Source: Vairimorpha ceranae (Eukaryota; Microsporidia; Nosematidae). From it: DNA of 30,981 bases. The stretch spans positions 1-30,981 of the forward strand of contig NW_020169347.1 in NCBI RefSeq assembly GCF_000988165.1. Direction: 5' to 3'. The position numbers and the translations under genes are program-made. The notes below the pieces were generated by a model that did not search any database, was not told where the DNA came from, and was given only the letters and a program-made list of their open reading frames with translations. The number at the start of each line of letters is the position of its first letter. The stretch's first letter is position 1. This document shows, piece after piece, positions 10,343 through 20,564 of this stretch.

Positions 10343-11178
10343 TTAGCGAATTCGCATTGCTGGTGTTTGGACCCATACCCCACAAGCATCGGGACGAGGC
10401 ATAACCATTGCACTTAAGTATGTATCAATTAATTTCCGTGTTATACTTCTTATTGGAATTGTTCTTTTTATTCCACTCCGGCTACCTTCTATGGTACTGG
10501 TGTGAGTGTTGGATTTTTTGTTGACAAAATGATTTGAATGGGTTACTGTTTGATGTCTTAGAAATTCTTTGGAAAGATTTGAGTAACATTTCCAGCAATC
10601 ACTATAAATAGTTGTTTCTTTTTTATATATTTTTTACAAAACGTCGCTAAAGTAAGAGAGTCTTCTTTTTCTAATTTTATTAGCACGATTCTTTTAGTAT
10701 TTCTGTCGACTGTGCCTACAACCCAAGCGTCCTCTACTCTATGACCCCTGTTGTATTTTCTCTTGCCAAATTTACTTTTGCCGATTTCAACAATAACATT
10801 CTCTTTGCCAATCTTATTAAACTTATTTAAATATAAGTCCAATCCTCTTAGTGATCGTAGCTTATTGCAGACTTCCAGGACTGAAGACCTGTGAATTCCT
10901 GCAATAGTAACAATAAGATCACAAGGAAGATTCTTAATCCATATATCTATTACTTTTATTAAAATAATTATAGTAAGTGGCGAGTTTTCAAAAATTGTTC
11001 CTTTATAGCAAGTGAACCTACAGTTACATACAGAAAAGGGACAGGCAGTCTTGTCCTTTTCCTTCAATTTACATGTATTTAAACCGCATTTATAACATTT
11101 TTGATCGTTATAATGGTTACTGACTTCACTTACTATTTTTTGATACTCCTCTTCCTTTTTAAGTTTTCTTTTTAGAGG
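10343..11178 (-). pseudogene. Decayed Merlin/IS1595-type transposase, copy 1
   Basis: The minus-strand frame is open from 11178 down to a stop at about 10558, and the conserved end continues in another frame to a stop at 10343-10345. In order it shows a zinc-ribbon-like part (CYKCG and later CPFSVCNC), a helical segment (GTIFENSPLT), the first catalytic region VIVEIGKSKFGKRKYNRGHR, then after the frameshift NHFVN followed by HTSTIEGSRSGIKR, the family's C-terminal glutamate box. The family has IDE at the first catalytic site; here it is IGK, so the first Asp is lost. The second site (normally S-D-x-W) is also unrecognisable. No ATG lies near the N-terminal end, and a stop sits just upstream. 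No terminal inverted repeats were found. Family identification is strong, and the copy is dead. Confidence 0.8.
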
Positions 11179-12662
11179 TTAAAAAATTACAAATTTTGGT
11201 AATATCAAAAAATACCGGTCTGCCGATTTAGTCCATGAAGTAAATAATTTACATGACAACATCTTTAATATTGGTTGTATTTTACACATAGCAAACAAAC
11301 TATGATTTACACGCAGTTTTTGATAATAATACAAAGATTAGTTATGAGTAAAAATAAAGATGCAATGATCATAGATAATTCTAAATTAATATTATTACAT
11401 TTACATTATAATTTCCTAAACATGCAATAGAAATTATCTTGCTCCTTTTTTATTTGTCTTGTTTGACTTTTTAAGAAAAAAAAATATTAATAACATTTAA
11501 GAAATCAAAAATTAAAAAATATTTAATTTATAATTTAATTATCTTTTATGTACTTTTTTCGTTAACATAAAAATCAAAAACTTTATTTTTCTAAAGATTG
11601 TTATGTGCATTTTTAGCACTTATTTTAAACATTTATGTTAACATAAAATAAAGCCTTGCACAAACATTTTATAACTTTGATACGACATTAAAATCAAAAA
11701 TACTTAAATATCATAAAACATTGGATATTTATGAAAAAGAATGTAAATGTACCACCAAAAATGAGTATTTTTAGATTTAAGTATTATTTATATAAAAATA
11801 AACTGATATAAGACATTTCATAGTGTTTCGAGGTTGTTTAAATAATAAAAGGTTGCAAAAAAAAACATAAAAACTAGCATAGATACAAGATTAAGAAATT
11901 TTGCATTGCGTTTTATTTTATATATATATTAAAGTTTAATAATTTGTTTTTCTTTTCTTAAAAAATTAGAAATTAAATTATCAACATGAGTATTTGATTT
12001 TAAATAAATATTTTAACTTTGCATTTAATAATTTTTAATATATTTTTAACGCAATAGTTTGATATATAATAAATATGACAGATTAGACTTTTCTAATATT
12101 ATTAAACGCTTCTTCTAAAAATAGCTTATTTGCTAATGTAATATTAATTTTATATTGCTTTAAAGTGCTCATAAAAGATGAAGTTGTACAATGGTTATAT
12201 TTACGCTTATACTGTTCATAAAATTTTACATATAATAATGAAAGTTGCCATATCTTCAAAAGATGTAAAACAGAAAGCACAATCTATAACGAAATTTAAT
12301 TAAATAGTCACCTATTGCTATCGTAATTGGTTTCATTTAGTTTTTTCATCCCTTTTTGTGAATAATTATTATATATTTTTAGTAACCAATAAGATTACAC
12401 CTTTAATTATAAGATGATTGAACAGCTACGACAATTGCCTTTAACTAAAAACTTATAACAAACATACAAGCAACTAATAACAACACCAATTATAGTTATG
12501 TATAATTTTTTAGTTTTAAATTCAACCTCCTTTAATATTTTAAAAAATTATAAATCCTGCTGTTAAAAAATTATATAAGCTAGTTGATAATATAAAAAAG
12601 AAATGTTTAAAAAAAAGGCTTTTTTAAAAAATAGGATATTATTTAACTTTACAAAAAAATTT
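11179..12662. other. Intergenic DNA, nothing supported
   Basis: AT-rich. A 65-codon minus-strand frame (12083-12280) opens with GTG, has a stop two codons upstream, and has its first ATG near its middle. It may be a gene relic but cannot be supported. Confidence 0.45.
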
Positions 12663-12696
12663 GTTATTTTCTGTAAATTTAAATTTACAAAATAAC
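12663..12696. repeat. Near-perfect palindrome (16-bp arms)
   Basis: GTTATTTT-CT-GTAAATTT joined directly to AAATTTAC-AAAATAAC. The arms are complementary over 16 bases apart from a 2-base CT bulge. It lies about 100 bp past the 3' end of the minus-strand lectin-like gene, so it could affect 3'-end formation or be a mobile-element relic. Both ideas are inference. Confidence 0.5.
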
Positions 12697-12795
12697 GTTT
12701 TCTACTAAATTGTAAAAAAGTAGTCTATTTTTTAATAATAAGATTTTAATATACTTTTTAAAATTAAATATAATGTGTTATTACAATTAAAAAGT

Positions 12796-13272
12796 TCAAT
12801 TAATTGCATAATTATATGTATCATACGTATATGTCAGTCCAGTGTAGGGTTTTATTATGGCACTATTAGTATCTTTTATCAGCATAAATATTTGATCAGT
12901 ATTTTCATTACAGGCTTTCACGTTAATTATTGTGTTTTCTATTAATGTCATACATAAACCATATTGAGAAATTTTAAACCCTCCTTCAGGAGTAAAAAAA
13001 ATTTTAAATTTTTGATTTTGTAAATTGGATTCTTCGTCTACAAATTTTAATTTATCATTATCAATTAGCTCTAATATCTTTCCCATGCAGTAAATTTTTA
13101 AGTATCCCGGAGAAACTTCTTTTAACTTGTAATAAAATCTTGGATCGTCATGAGAATGGATGAATTCAGGAAGCAATGTACTGTCTTTGCACAATAGTTT
13201 TACACTTGGATCATAAAACATGCTTATCCTGAACATATTTGTACAATAAATAAAGTACAAATATAAAAACAT
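12796..13272 (-). CDS. Ricin-B-lectin-like small protein (beta-trefoil type)
   Basis: An intact 158-residue protein. A hydrophobic N-terminal stretch (MFLYLYFIYC) may be a signal peptide. The rest has the look of a ricin-type beta-trefoil unit: a 'GK-x-L-E-x-x-D-N' strand at residues about 64-73, Q-x-F at 87-89 (NLQNQKFKI), G-G-F-K-I-x-x-Y-G-L-C at 97-107, and a second cysteine/Q-x-F element at 120-129 (ACNENTDQIF). Microsporidia carry families of secreted ricin-B-lectin proteins implicated in host-cell adhesion. Q-x-F replaces the classical Q-x-W, as is common in remote members. ATGs at residues 13 and 18 are alternative starts, and no CCC motif precedes any of them, unlike most other intact genes here. 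Sugar binding is not established. Confidence 0.55.
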   Translation of the reverse strand: MFLYLYFIYCTNMFRISMFYDPSVKLLCKDSTLLPEFIHSHDDPRFYYKLKEVSPGYLKIYCMGKILELIDNDKLKFVDEESNLQNQKFKIFFTPEGGFKISQYGLCMTLIENTIINVKACNENTDQIFMLIKDTNSAIIKPYTGLTYTYDTYNYAIN

Positions 13273-16011
13273 TTTAAAAAATTATATTTTCTTGTTTTGT
13301 AATTTTATGAAACAGATAGACATGATTGTTACAATACATGCAAACATTACAGATCGTTTACAATATTACAACACAATTTTTTGGAAAAGAATTATTTGTA
13401 TTTTATATATTGATATTGTGTTTTAGTTTTTTTGAAACGATAAAATGCAAAAAAGAATTTTAGATTGTAGTGCAAACAAATAAAAAATATATACTTAAAT
13501 CTTTGTTACTTGTAAATTAATCTAATTATTTCTTTACGACATCCTTATTAGAATTGTAAAAGCATTACACAATAGTGTGAAATTATTTTTAAAATTTGTT
13601 TTAGAGATTACAAAATTATTTGATAGGCTTATAAAAATTTATTGTTGTTTTAATAGACTATTATAAAGTTATTAAAACCAATTTTACATTAAATTTATTT
13701 GCCAATATAAACTTTCTACTTGTAAGTGTTATTTTCAGTTGTAAAAAAATATTAGGCTGTTTTTTTATTTTAATAATTTAGTAAATTGAACATAACAATT
13801 TAAATAAAAAAGTTTATTAATTTGACAGTACTCAAAAAAGCAAACAATATACTTTCAAAAAAATTTTTTAACTATTTTTAAACCGCAAAGATTTATCAAA
13901 AAGTTTTTTATTAAAGTTATATATTGCAATTTAGGAGATAATAGCTTACAAAAAAAGTTATTATTTTTAAAGATATTTGTATGCTATAAATAAACACAAA
14001 GTAAGTTGTAATATAATATCCCTTGGTGGAACCGTGTGGTTATTTAGAAAAAAAAACTAATAGATTCATTATTATAATTTTTTATTGAAAAAATTTTTTC
14101 GTAAAAATAAGCTTCTTAAATTCTTAAAAGAAGATGATTTGTTATTGATATCCAATGATACCCAATAAAATTTCAATCTTTCAATTTATTGTATGTCACT
14201 TAGTCATTTGTTATGGATTTGACCCGATGCGCCATTGGTTTTAGAAATGCTTTACATAAATATATATTTTTTAATTCAAATGGTTGTAAGACTAGATTTT
14301 TATAATCTAACTGGCATTCTATACAGGAATGCGGCCTGCTCGGAAATAATATTTCAACAAACTAATACAAAAATGCGCGTCTTTCCCTAGATGGGTTTAT
14401 TTGTTATATGATATAATATTTGTATTTAAATATTTATTTTAAAATGCTATGTTATTAGCAGTATTTTTCTTTATTTACGTTCAGGTTTTATAAGTAACCA
14501 ATAATCAATGAAAAAAATTAATATTTGTCCTTATCTTAAAACGACTAAAATTTAGTGTGTTATTAACATTACACTATTTAATTCTCAAGTTTTCAACGCT
14601 AAATATTTTTAAAAACCAATTATTTAATTAAATTAGTATAAATTATCTAAAAAAATTGTGTTATTTTAAAGAAGTTACTACAAATATCAGAAAAATTGAC
14701 TTATAAATTAAACCTTTTAAGCAATAACGTAAATTAAGTAATTTTGTAGCAGACAAAAAATACTAGTACTTTAAAAGCAATAAATTTTTATAAACAACTC
14801 ACCTAGTTGCAAAAAATGCTTAAACTTTTTTTATTAATAACAAACAAAATATTTTTTTATAAAATTTTAAAGTTAATTCCGCAACATATGTTTAAAAAAC
14901 AGAACAAATATTGTTTTTGATTAATTATACAGATCATATGTTAAATATAACGATAGTTCTAACAAAAATAAGAAATTAAACTATTCAAAAGTCTGTACAT
15001 GTAAATGTATTTTATAAGATTCAATTTTTAAGCCTTTTAAATAAAAAATTAGCATGCCACTTATAAGAGACAAATATAAAAATTTATATCTTACAGAGAA
15101 AAATGCTTAAATGTTCAAAGATACAGATAATTTCTAATTGCAACAAAGAACAAATATTTAGATAATTAAAAATTGTGTCTCTATTCCCCAAGATTTATTA
15201 AAGTTTTTTAAATAGTAATCAAATAACAAAAAAGAAATTTTACTCAATTTTTTACCCAAAAAATTATATAAAATTCTAAATAAATATTTAATGTATTTAT
15301 TTCTATGTTAAAACTGATGAACATAGTTTACAAAAATTTCTAGATATAAACAGCAAAATAACAACAGATGATTTTTTTTTAAAAATATAACGAGCTAAAG
15401 TGATATGCTGCCTTGACTATATGATCAATACATTTGATTAAATTTTAATCAAAAAATCAACTTTTCTTATAATTTAATAAGTTAAGTAAAGCAAAATATG
15501 CGAAAAAAGTAAAAATTTGTTATGCAACGCATTTTTTACCATTAAACTTTTAAATATCCATGTGGATCATTTACATATTAATTATCTGTAAAAAGCTACA
15601 AAACAAATTGCAACTTCAAATTCTTTTTTGTGACATTTAAAAGCCAGCAATATTCAGTTGACATATTTATCTTTATATATGTCTTCAATTTAATTTGTAA
15701 AAATTAATTGATGTTTATTTTGCTTTAGTTTTTTTAGAATTTAACATACATTGGAGCAATTAAAATTTCTAATCTTTACAATTAGCAATCAAGTTAAATT
15801 CTCAACAAATAATAAATCTTATTAGTGATTATATTTCTACGAGTCGAAATATTATAATAGAATGTGCTTTTAGTAATTAATATAAAAAAAAATATCTTCT
15901 ATCAATAAAATATGTTATTTTTTTACTTAAACAACTTTAATAATTTCTAAAACTTTATTAGCTTAACTAGGTGACATAAATTATTTTAAAATTAATTAAT
16001 TAGCTAAACTG
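13273..16011. other. Long AT-rich intergenic stretch
   Basis: No supported gene over 2.7 kb. A small GC-richer patch at about 14200-14400 holds a minus-strand frame of some 55 codons (14200 to about 14365, containing CIECQLDYKNLVL) that is bounded by stops and lacks an ATG. It may be a relic, but nothing identifies it. Elsewhere only A/T runs were seen. Confidence 0.45.
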
Positions 16012-16078
16012 CTATCCATAGTACAAAAAGTGGGTTAGGGTTTTTTTAAAAAATTTTACCCCTAAAAATGAATTTTTA
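16012..16078 (+). repeat. Left terminal inverted repeat of Merlin copy 3
   Basis: Matches the reverse complement of 16981-17048, most strongly over the first 48 bases (GTACAAAAAGTG...AAAAAATTTTACCC). The outermost ten bases, CTATCCATAG, are themselves palindromic. Confidence 0.75.
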
Positions 16079-16317
16079 AAATGGGAAAATGATTAATGAG
16101 GGAGAATTAAATAATTTTTATTTTAATTTAATAAGTATAAGATCTCAACAATGTTGCTAAAATTGCTCTAATAAGACCAGAATAAGAGTTTTTTATACAA
16201 ATTAATTGCAATGCTAGTTTAATTTGTACTTGGTTCAATTGTAAGGATACATTTTCTATGTGAAAAAACACTGTTTTTTTTAATATCAGAATCAGTCATA
16301 TATTTATTCTTGAAGTT

Positions 16318-16918
16318 ATGAATATGTGGTCAACTGGAGTATTAGTTGATTTAATTATTCTCGATGGACCAAAAGATCAAGTTTGGGATATTTTTTAAAT
16401 CATGCGTAGTTTTGACATTTATAATCTTTATCTTAAATCAATCGGACTTTTGGGTGGTGAAAGTTGTATTGTAGAAATAGATGAAACTAAAATAGGAAAG
16501 AACAAAAACAATAGAGGTCAGTAATTACAGGATTTTGGGCAGTTGGAATGATAGAAAGAACCTCTGAAAGAAGGATAGTTATTATTGGAGTGAAAAGAAG
16601 AAATGCAGATACGTTAATTCCATTAATTCTTTCTCATGTACATCATAATTCAGCCATTTTAACAAATGCTGGCGAAAATGTACAAATATAAGACGCTTTT
16701 TTAGAAGCTGCCGTGTAGTAAACCATTCCTTGCACTTTCGGGATCCTCACAAAGGCGTGCACACCAACACTATTGAAGGGAAGTAGAGATATGTAAAGGT
16801 ATCGATTTCTTTAAAAGTACGAACCTATTATTTATGTGATCTATGTCTATTTAGATACATGTGCACGAGAAATGAAAGAGGAGAAACTACAAAAAAGTTG
16901 ATTAAATTTTTTTTTTAA
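16318..16918 (+). pseudogene. Broken Merlin/IS1595-type transposase in copy 3
   Basis: The plus-strand reading has at least two frame changes and several in-frame stops. Recognisable blocks in order are IVEIDETKIGKNKNNRG (first catalytic Asp present), GFWAVGMIER, the second catalytic region ILTNAGENVQ (the expected Asp is Asn), then VVNHSLHFRDP and GVHTNTIEG (catalytic Glu present) followed by a stop. Weak N-terminal coding with Cys residues may extend upstream to about 16190. It encodes a DDE transposase of the IS1016/Merlin type that cuts and pastes the surrounding element. It is certainly non-functional as it stands. Confidence 0.8.
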
Positions 16919-16980
16919 AATTTTTAACACTTTTAAAAAATTTACAAATTTTCTGTCCTGCTTTTACGTTTGTTTTTACA

Positions 16981-17048
16981 GTTGATTTTCAAAAAACAAG
17001 GGTAAAATTTTTTAAAAAACTCCAACGCACTTTTTGTACCATGAATAG
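16981..17048 (-). repeat. Right terminal inverted repeat of Merlin copy 3
   Basis: Reverse-complement partner of 16012-16078. It reads GGGTAAAATTTTTT then TCCAACGCACTTTTTGTACC ATGAATAG on the plus strand. Confidence 0.75.
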
Positions 17049-17586
17049 AAGTTCAACCAAAAACTTTAAATTGTTATTTAAATACTTTATTTGGGTGGTT
17101 GGTTAATTAAATTTTAAAAAAAGTATAAAGTAGACTTCCATAGTACACATTGTCATTTAATTTATCCTACCAATTTTTATTACACTTTTAAATGTTAGTC
17201 AAAATAAACAGAAGTTGTTCTAAAACTTTATTAAAACAAAAATAAAATATTTAGGTTTAATTCATTTTGTTTAAAGTAAAAATCCATTTCTTAAAGATTA
17301 CAAAACTTTATAAAAATAATTTCATTTTATATTAAATTATTTACACAAAATCACATTATTAGTAAGTTATTGTTTTTGCACTTAATTTTGTCGTAAACAA
17401 GTTAAAGTGTTATTATAATTTATCATACCCAGAACGATATGTTTTTTCTTTTTTTATTATTCTGATATACTTTTCATTAGAAACTATTAATTTATTGATG
17501 TTTGTTTATTTACCTATTAAAAAGTTTGTGGTTTTTTTACTGTTGTTTCTGATTTTTCTTTTTAACATTTGTAAAAATTTTAACTT
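17049..17586. other. Intergenic DNA between Merlin copy 3 and the tandem repeat
   Basis: AT-rich, with no gene recognised on either strand. Confidence 0.5.
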
Positions 17587-17662
17587 ATACTTTTGTAAAA
17601 TTTTAATATATACTTTTTGCAAAATTTTAATTTATACTTTTTGTAAAATTTTAATTTAACTT
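17587..17662. repeat. Short tandem repeat, three units of 23-24 bp
   Basis: Three consecutive copies of ACTTTTTGTAAAATTTTAAT plus 3-4 bases begin at 17589, 17612 and 17636, followed by a decayed fourth start. A minus-strand 65-codon frame here (17580-17777) is only the translation of this repeat. Confidence 0.7.
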
Positions 17663-17870
17663 TATGTAAAAGCAAAGATTTTGTTGTTGTTGTTGGATAT
17701 AAAGCAATTGAAATAAATTTATTTTTTTTTAAATTTATTTTACTTTTTTGATTAAAAAAATAATAACAAATTTTCATTAGGAAAAGAAATACTTTTTTTT
17801 ATTTTATATAAGTTACATATAATAATGACGTTAAAAAATAATTTTTTTTCTTTATTTAAATGCTTGTGTA

Positions 17871-17885
17871 AAAATTTATCCCATA
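17871..17885 (+). promoter_or_regulatory. AAATTT-CCC start signal of protein B
   Basis: AAAATTTAT is followed by CCC at 17880-17882, then ATA and the ATG at 17886. It has the AAATTT-then-CCC arrangement of the microsporidian start signal and fixes the start codon. Confidence 0.65.
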
Positions 17886-19145
17886 ATGTTTTATCATATT
17901 TTAGCAATTTTTGGATCAAGTATTACAAGAAGAGATATACATACAGAAGAACAAAATTCTATATTTTACGATTATAAAAATAGAAAAGTGCATGAGTTCA
18001 CATCAAATAATTTATCGAACTATCACTTTGGGCTCTGTCATAGCAAAGAATTGCCGAATGATAATTACGTGAGAACACAAAACCCATCTAAATATTACTT
18101 TGATCAAAACAATCTTTCTAACAAGACCGAATCTTATAAATTTATTGATCAGAATTTTGACAATAATTATGTGCTGGATCTTTCGTTACCCAAATTTTCA
18201 TGTAGTAGTCAAAGCAAAAATTACATGTTTGCGACATCTCGTAGCAATATATGTGATAATCAAGTTTTTAATAAAAATAAGAAGAGGGATTTTTGCAATA
18301 ATTACTACTCAATGTATTTTACAACTGGGATCATATCTAGAGAAAATAATAATATAGGCTTACATTGGAAAAAAGAAATTTTAAAAAAGCATAAACTCAA
18401 AAGAACAAATGATAATCAGTTTATAAAAGAAAAACAGCCGATTTCTTTTGTAAATCAGTCAGCAAATCTTCAGCCTAATATTTCTGCTGAGGTATACACA
18501 GATATCACTTATGAATCTAAAACTTTAGGATTACTTTTTTATAAGCTCCAAAAGAGATTAGACGCTTCAAAAGATCAATTAAAAAATTGTAAAAATTATT
18601 TTAATGACAAAATGTATCAAATGTCTGCTGAACTAGCAAGAAAAAATGTATCTTCGTGTTTCGTCATAAAAAATAAATATAAAACTTTTAGAAATAGATT
18701 TAAATTTCCTAGAATAATCAGATTGTGCAAAGAAACAATCCCTAAAGTAACAAAACTTACAAAAAACCTTAAAGAAATTTCAATTTCTGAATATGACAAA
18801 CGAAACACAATTTGTAATTCCTTGAATTTTATAAAAGACTATTTAAATTTTTTTATCAAGCTAAAAAAGTTTTATAATCGTCAATTAAGGACGTTTGATG
18901 TTGTTCTTGATAAAATTTTTTTAACAAACGAAATATTTAAGAATTTAATAATCAATGTCCCTATGCTTAAGATGCTTAATGATATTAAAAATTTACTAAA
19001 TTTAGGCTTAGGATCTAGTTTAGATAGTAGAACAGAAATATCTATTTTGCAAAAAGAAATTTTAAAAAATGTTCTTATATCATTTTCGTATAAAGATGAA
19101 AAGTATAAAAATTTGCAAGAAATTGTAAAGATGATCATAAACTAA
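17886..19145 (+). CDS. Orphan protein B, signal-peptide-like, paralogue of protein A
   Basis: An intact 419-residue protein of unknown function. The first residues, MFYHILAIFGSSITRR, look like a short signal peptide ending before a basic site. Residues about 20-215 are Asn/Ser/Lys-rich and probably disordered. Residues about 220-415 are predicted by eye to be helical and basic, with FRNRFKFPRIIRL near 260 and KNYFNDKMYQMS near 235. The stretch FIDQNFDNNYVLDLSL, then K-F-S and S-Q-S-K-N-Y-M (residues 87-114), aligns with FIDECFNN...NYM of the minus-strand gene at 4314, which occupies almost the same relative position. Similar length, order of regions and C-terminal helices support common ancestry. 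The pair is inverted and about 12 kb apart, with the Ste24-like and lectin-like genes between them. Secretion is inferred, not shown. Confidence 0.85.
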   Translation: MFYHILAIFGSSITRRDIHTEEQNSIFYDYKNRKVHEFTSNNLSNYHFGLCHSKELPNDNYVRTQNPSKYYFDQNNLSNKTESYKFIDQNFDNNYVLDLSLPKFSCSSQSKNYMFATSRSNICDNQVFNKNKKRDFCNNYYSMYFTTGIISRENNNIGLHWKKEILKKHKLKRTNDNQFIKEKQPISFVNQSANLQPNISAEVYTDITYESKTLGLLFYKLQKRLDASKDQLKNCKNYFNDKMYQMSAELARKNVSSCFVIKNKYKTFRNRFKFPRIIRLCKETIPKVTKLTKNLKEISISEYDKRNTICNSLNFIKDYLNFFIKLKKFYNRQLRTFDVVLDKIFLTNEIFKNLIINVPMLKMLNDIKNLLNLGLGSSLDSRTEISILQKEILKNVLISFSYKDEKYKNLQEIVKMIIN

Positions 19146-19627
19146 TAAACTTTATTAATTTTTTATATTGTTAAAATCGGACTAACCTTATGTAAATTAT
19201 TTGTTCATCATCACGATTTGTTTATTTATATAAACAAACCACAAGAAATAGTTAGTAGTTTTAATTTTAAATAATATTCTTAAATCATTTTAACAATCTT
19301 TATATTTTTTTTACTTGTTTGGAGTAATTTACAATACTACTAAAAGAAAACTACATATTAAGAGATAAGCAATTGCAGATATAGAGTAGACAAAATTAAA
19401 TTAATCGTATTCATATAAACATTTTTCTTTGAAGTACGGCAGAATGACCATAGCAACATTGTCAAGTTTATCTTGCAATATTCCATTTATTCCTAAAATT
19501 ATTTTTTACTATGATTAACTTTTTTATTCCTTTATAAAAATAGTTAGATATCTTTTTAATTGTAGTACATAAATATAATGTTTTTATGTGGAAAAGCCTT
19601 TCATATTATTATTTGGGTTAAAATGAC
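19146..19627. other. Intergenic DNA, nothing recognised
   Basis: AT-rich spacer between orphan gene B and Merlin copy 2. No frame, signal or repeat beyond A/T runs was seen. Confidence 0.5.
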
Positions 19628-19672
19628 CCAGATGCAATAAAAAGGGGATTCTAAAAATTTTTTTTAGCCTTT
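19628..19672 (+). repeat. Left terminal inverted repeat of Merlin copy 2
   Basis: Begins CCAGATGCAAT and pairs with the reverse complement of 20565-20608. Confidence 0.7.
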
Positions 19673-19676
19673 AAAA

Positions 19677-20483
19677 ATGAAATTCAAAATGTTTAAAAAG
19701 AAAAAACTTAAAAATTTAATTCTAAATAAATCTAAGATAATAAATGGAAGTGTGTGTATAGATGAAGGCAAAACATTCAAGAGAAATAATTATGAATTTT
19801 TTCGTTATAAAAATAAATTCTGTCCCGCTTATAATAAACATGTTATTATCTAGAAGAAAATTATCTTTGAAGATTTAAAAAATTCTAAACTTTGGTTTCT
19901 AAGAATATTGGAACTATGGCTTATCAAAATTCCTTCATTTTCTATTGCTTATATCGTAAGATTTAGTAAAAAATGCATATATGGAACTATCAAAAGAAGT
20001 TTCTTGATATTAATTGAAAATTTTTATAAAAATAATAATTATGTTGGCGGTGAAGATGAAGTTAGTGAAATTGACGAATTTAAATTCAGCAAAAGAAAAA
20101 ATAACAAGAGTCATCCTGTAGATGGCGTTTGGATTTTTTAAATGGTTGAAAGACAGAACAAAAAAGGTTTTATTATTTCAAGTTGATGACATAACCAAGT
20201 CTACATTGCAATTTAAAATTAAAAATTATGTTAAGCCTGGTTCAACTATTTTAAGTGATTGTTGGAAAGGGTATAATAGCTTAAATGAACAAGGTTTTTA
20301 TCATCAAACTGTAAATCATAGCAGATTTTTTAAGATTATGAAACTGGAGTACATACAAATACTATTGAGGGTACTTGGTCTGCATTAAAAAGCATTGTGC
20401 CATATAGATGTAAAACAAGAAGTCTAATCAATCCTTATTTAGTAAGATACGTGCTAATCAAAAATTATGATGACCAGCTATAA
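19677..20483 (+). pseudogene. Merlin/IS1595-type transposase, copy 2, one stop plus frameshifts
   Basis: An ATG at 19677 directly after the left TIR opens a frame with a cysteine-containing N-terminal part, interrupted by TAG at 19851-19853. It then runs through SEIDEFKFSKRKNNKSHPVD (first Asp) to a stop after GVWIF near 20141. A second frame (20155-20330) carries RTKKVLLFQVDD, the second catalytic block TILSDCWKGYNSL and HQTVNHSRFF. A return to the first frame gives DYETGVHTNTIEGTWSALK (catalytic Glu) and ends at the stop 20481-20483. All three residues of the DDE triad are still visible, so this copy decayed more recently than copies 1 and 3. As it stands it cannot make an active protein. 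Confidence 0.85.
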
Positions 20484-20564
20484 ATTAGCTGCCTTAAAAT
20501 AATATTAAATCAAATTCAAGATAAATTTTTACTTTTTATTCTCCACATTTTTAGTTTTACTTTT

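Larger units (their letters stand above)
16012..17048 (+). mobile_element. Merlin-type DNA transposon, copy 3 (full-length, inactive)
   Basis: Two inverted terminal repeats bound a unit of about 1,040 bp. The left end reads CTATCCATAGTACAAAAAGT; the reverse complement of the right end reads CTATTCATGGTACAAAAAGT. Both continue with GG/CG-TT, a T-run, AAAAAATTTTACCC. About 45-50 positions align with a few mismatches. Between them lies a broken transposase on the plus strand. I found no convincing 8-9 bp target duplication outside the repeats, as expected if the copy is old or the outer ends have diverged. Confidence 0.75.

Noticed and set aside
12083..12280. 65-codon minus-strand frame
   Set aside because: Begins with GTG just after a stop, and the first ATG lies halfway. 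No signal and no motif.
14200..14400. GC-richer patch with a 55-codon minus-strand frame containing two Cys
   Set aside because: Bounded by stops, without ATG and without a recognisable motif; too weak to call.
17580..17777. 65-codon Lys/Tyr-rich minus-strand frame
   Set aside because: Translation of the 24-bp tandem repeat and adjoining A/T runs.
18100..19138. Four additional frames (18100-18357 on the plus strand; 18617-18808 and 18881-19138 on the minus strand; fragments of these)
   Set aside because: All lie within the intact 419-residue gene and have no start signals; they are shadows.
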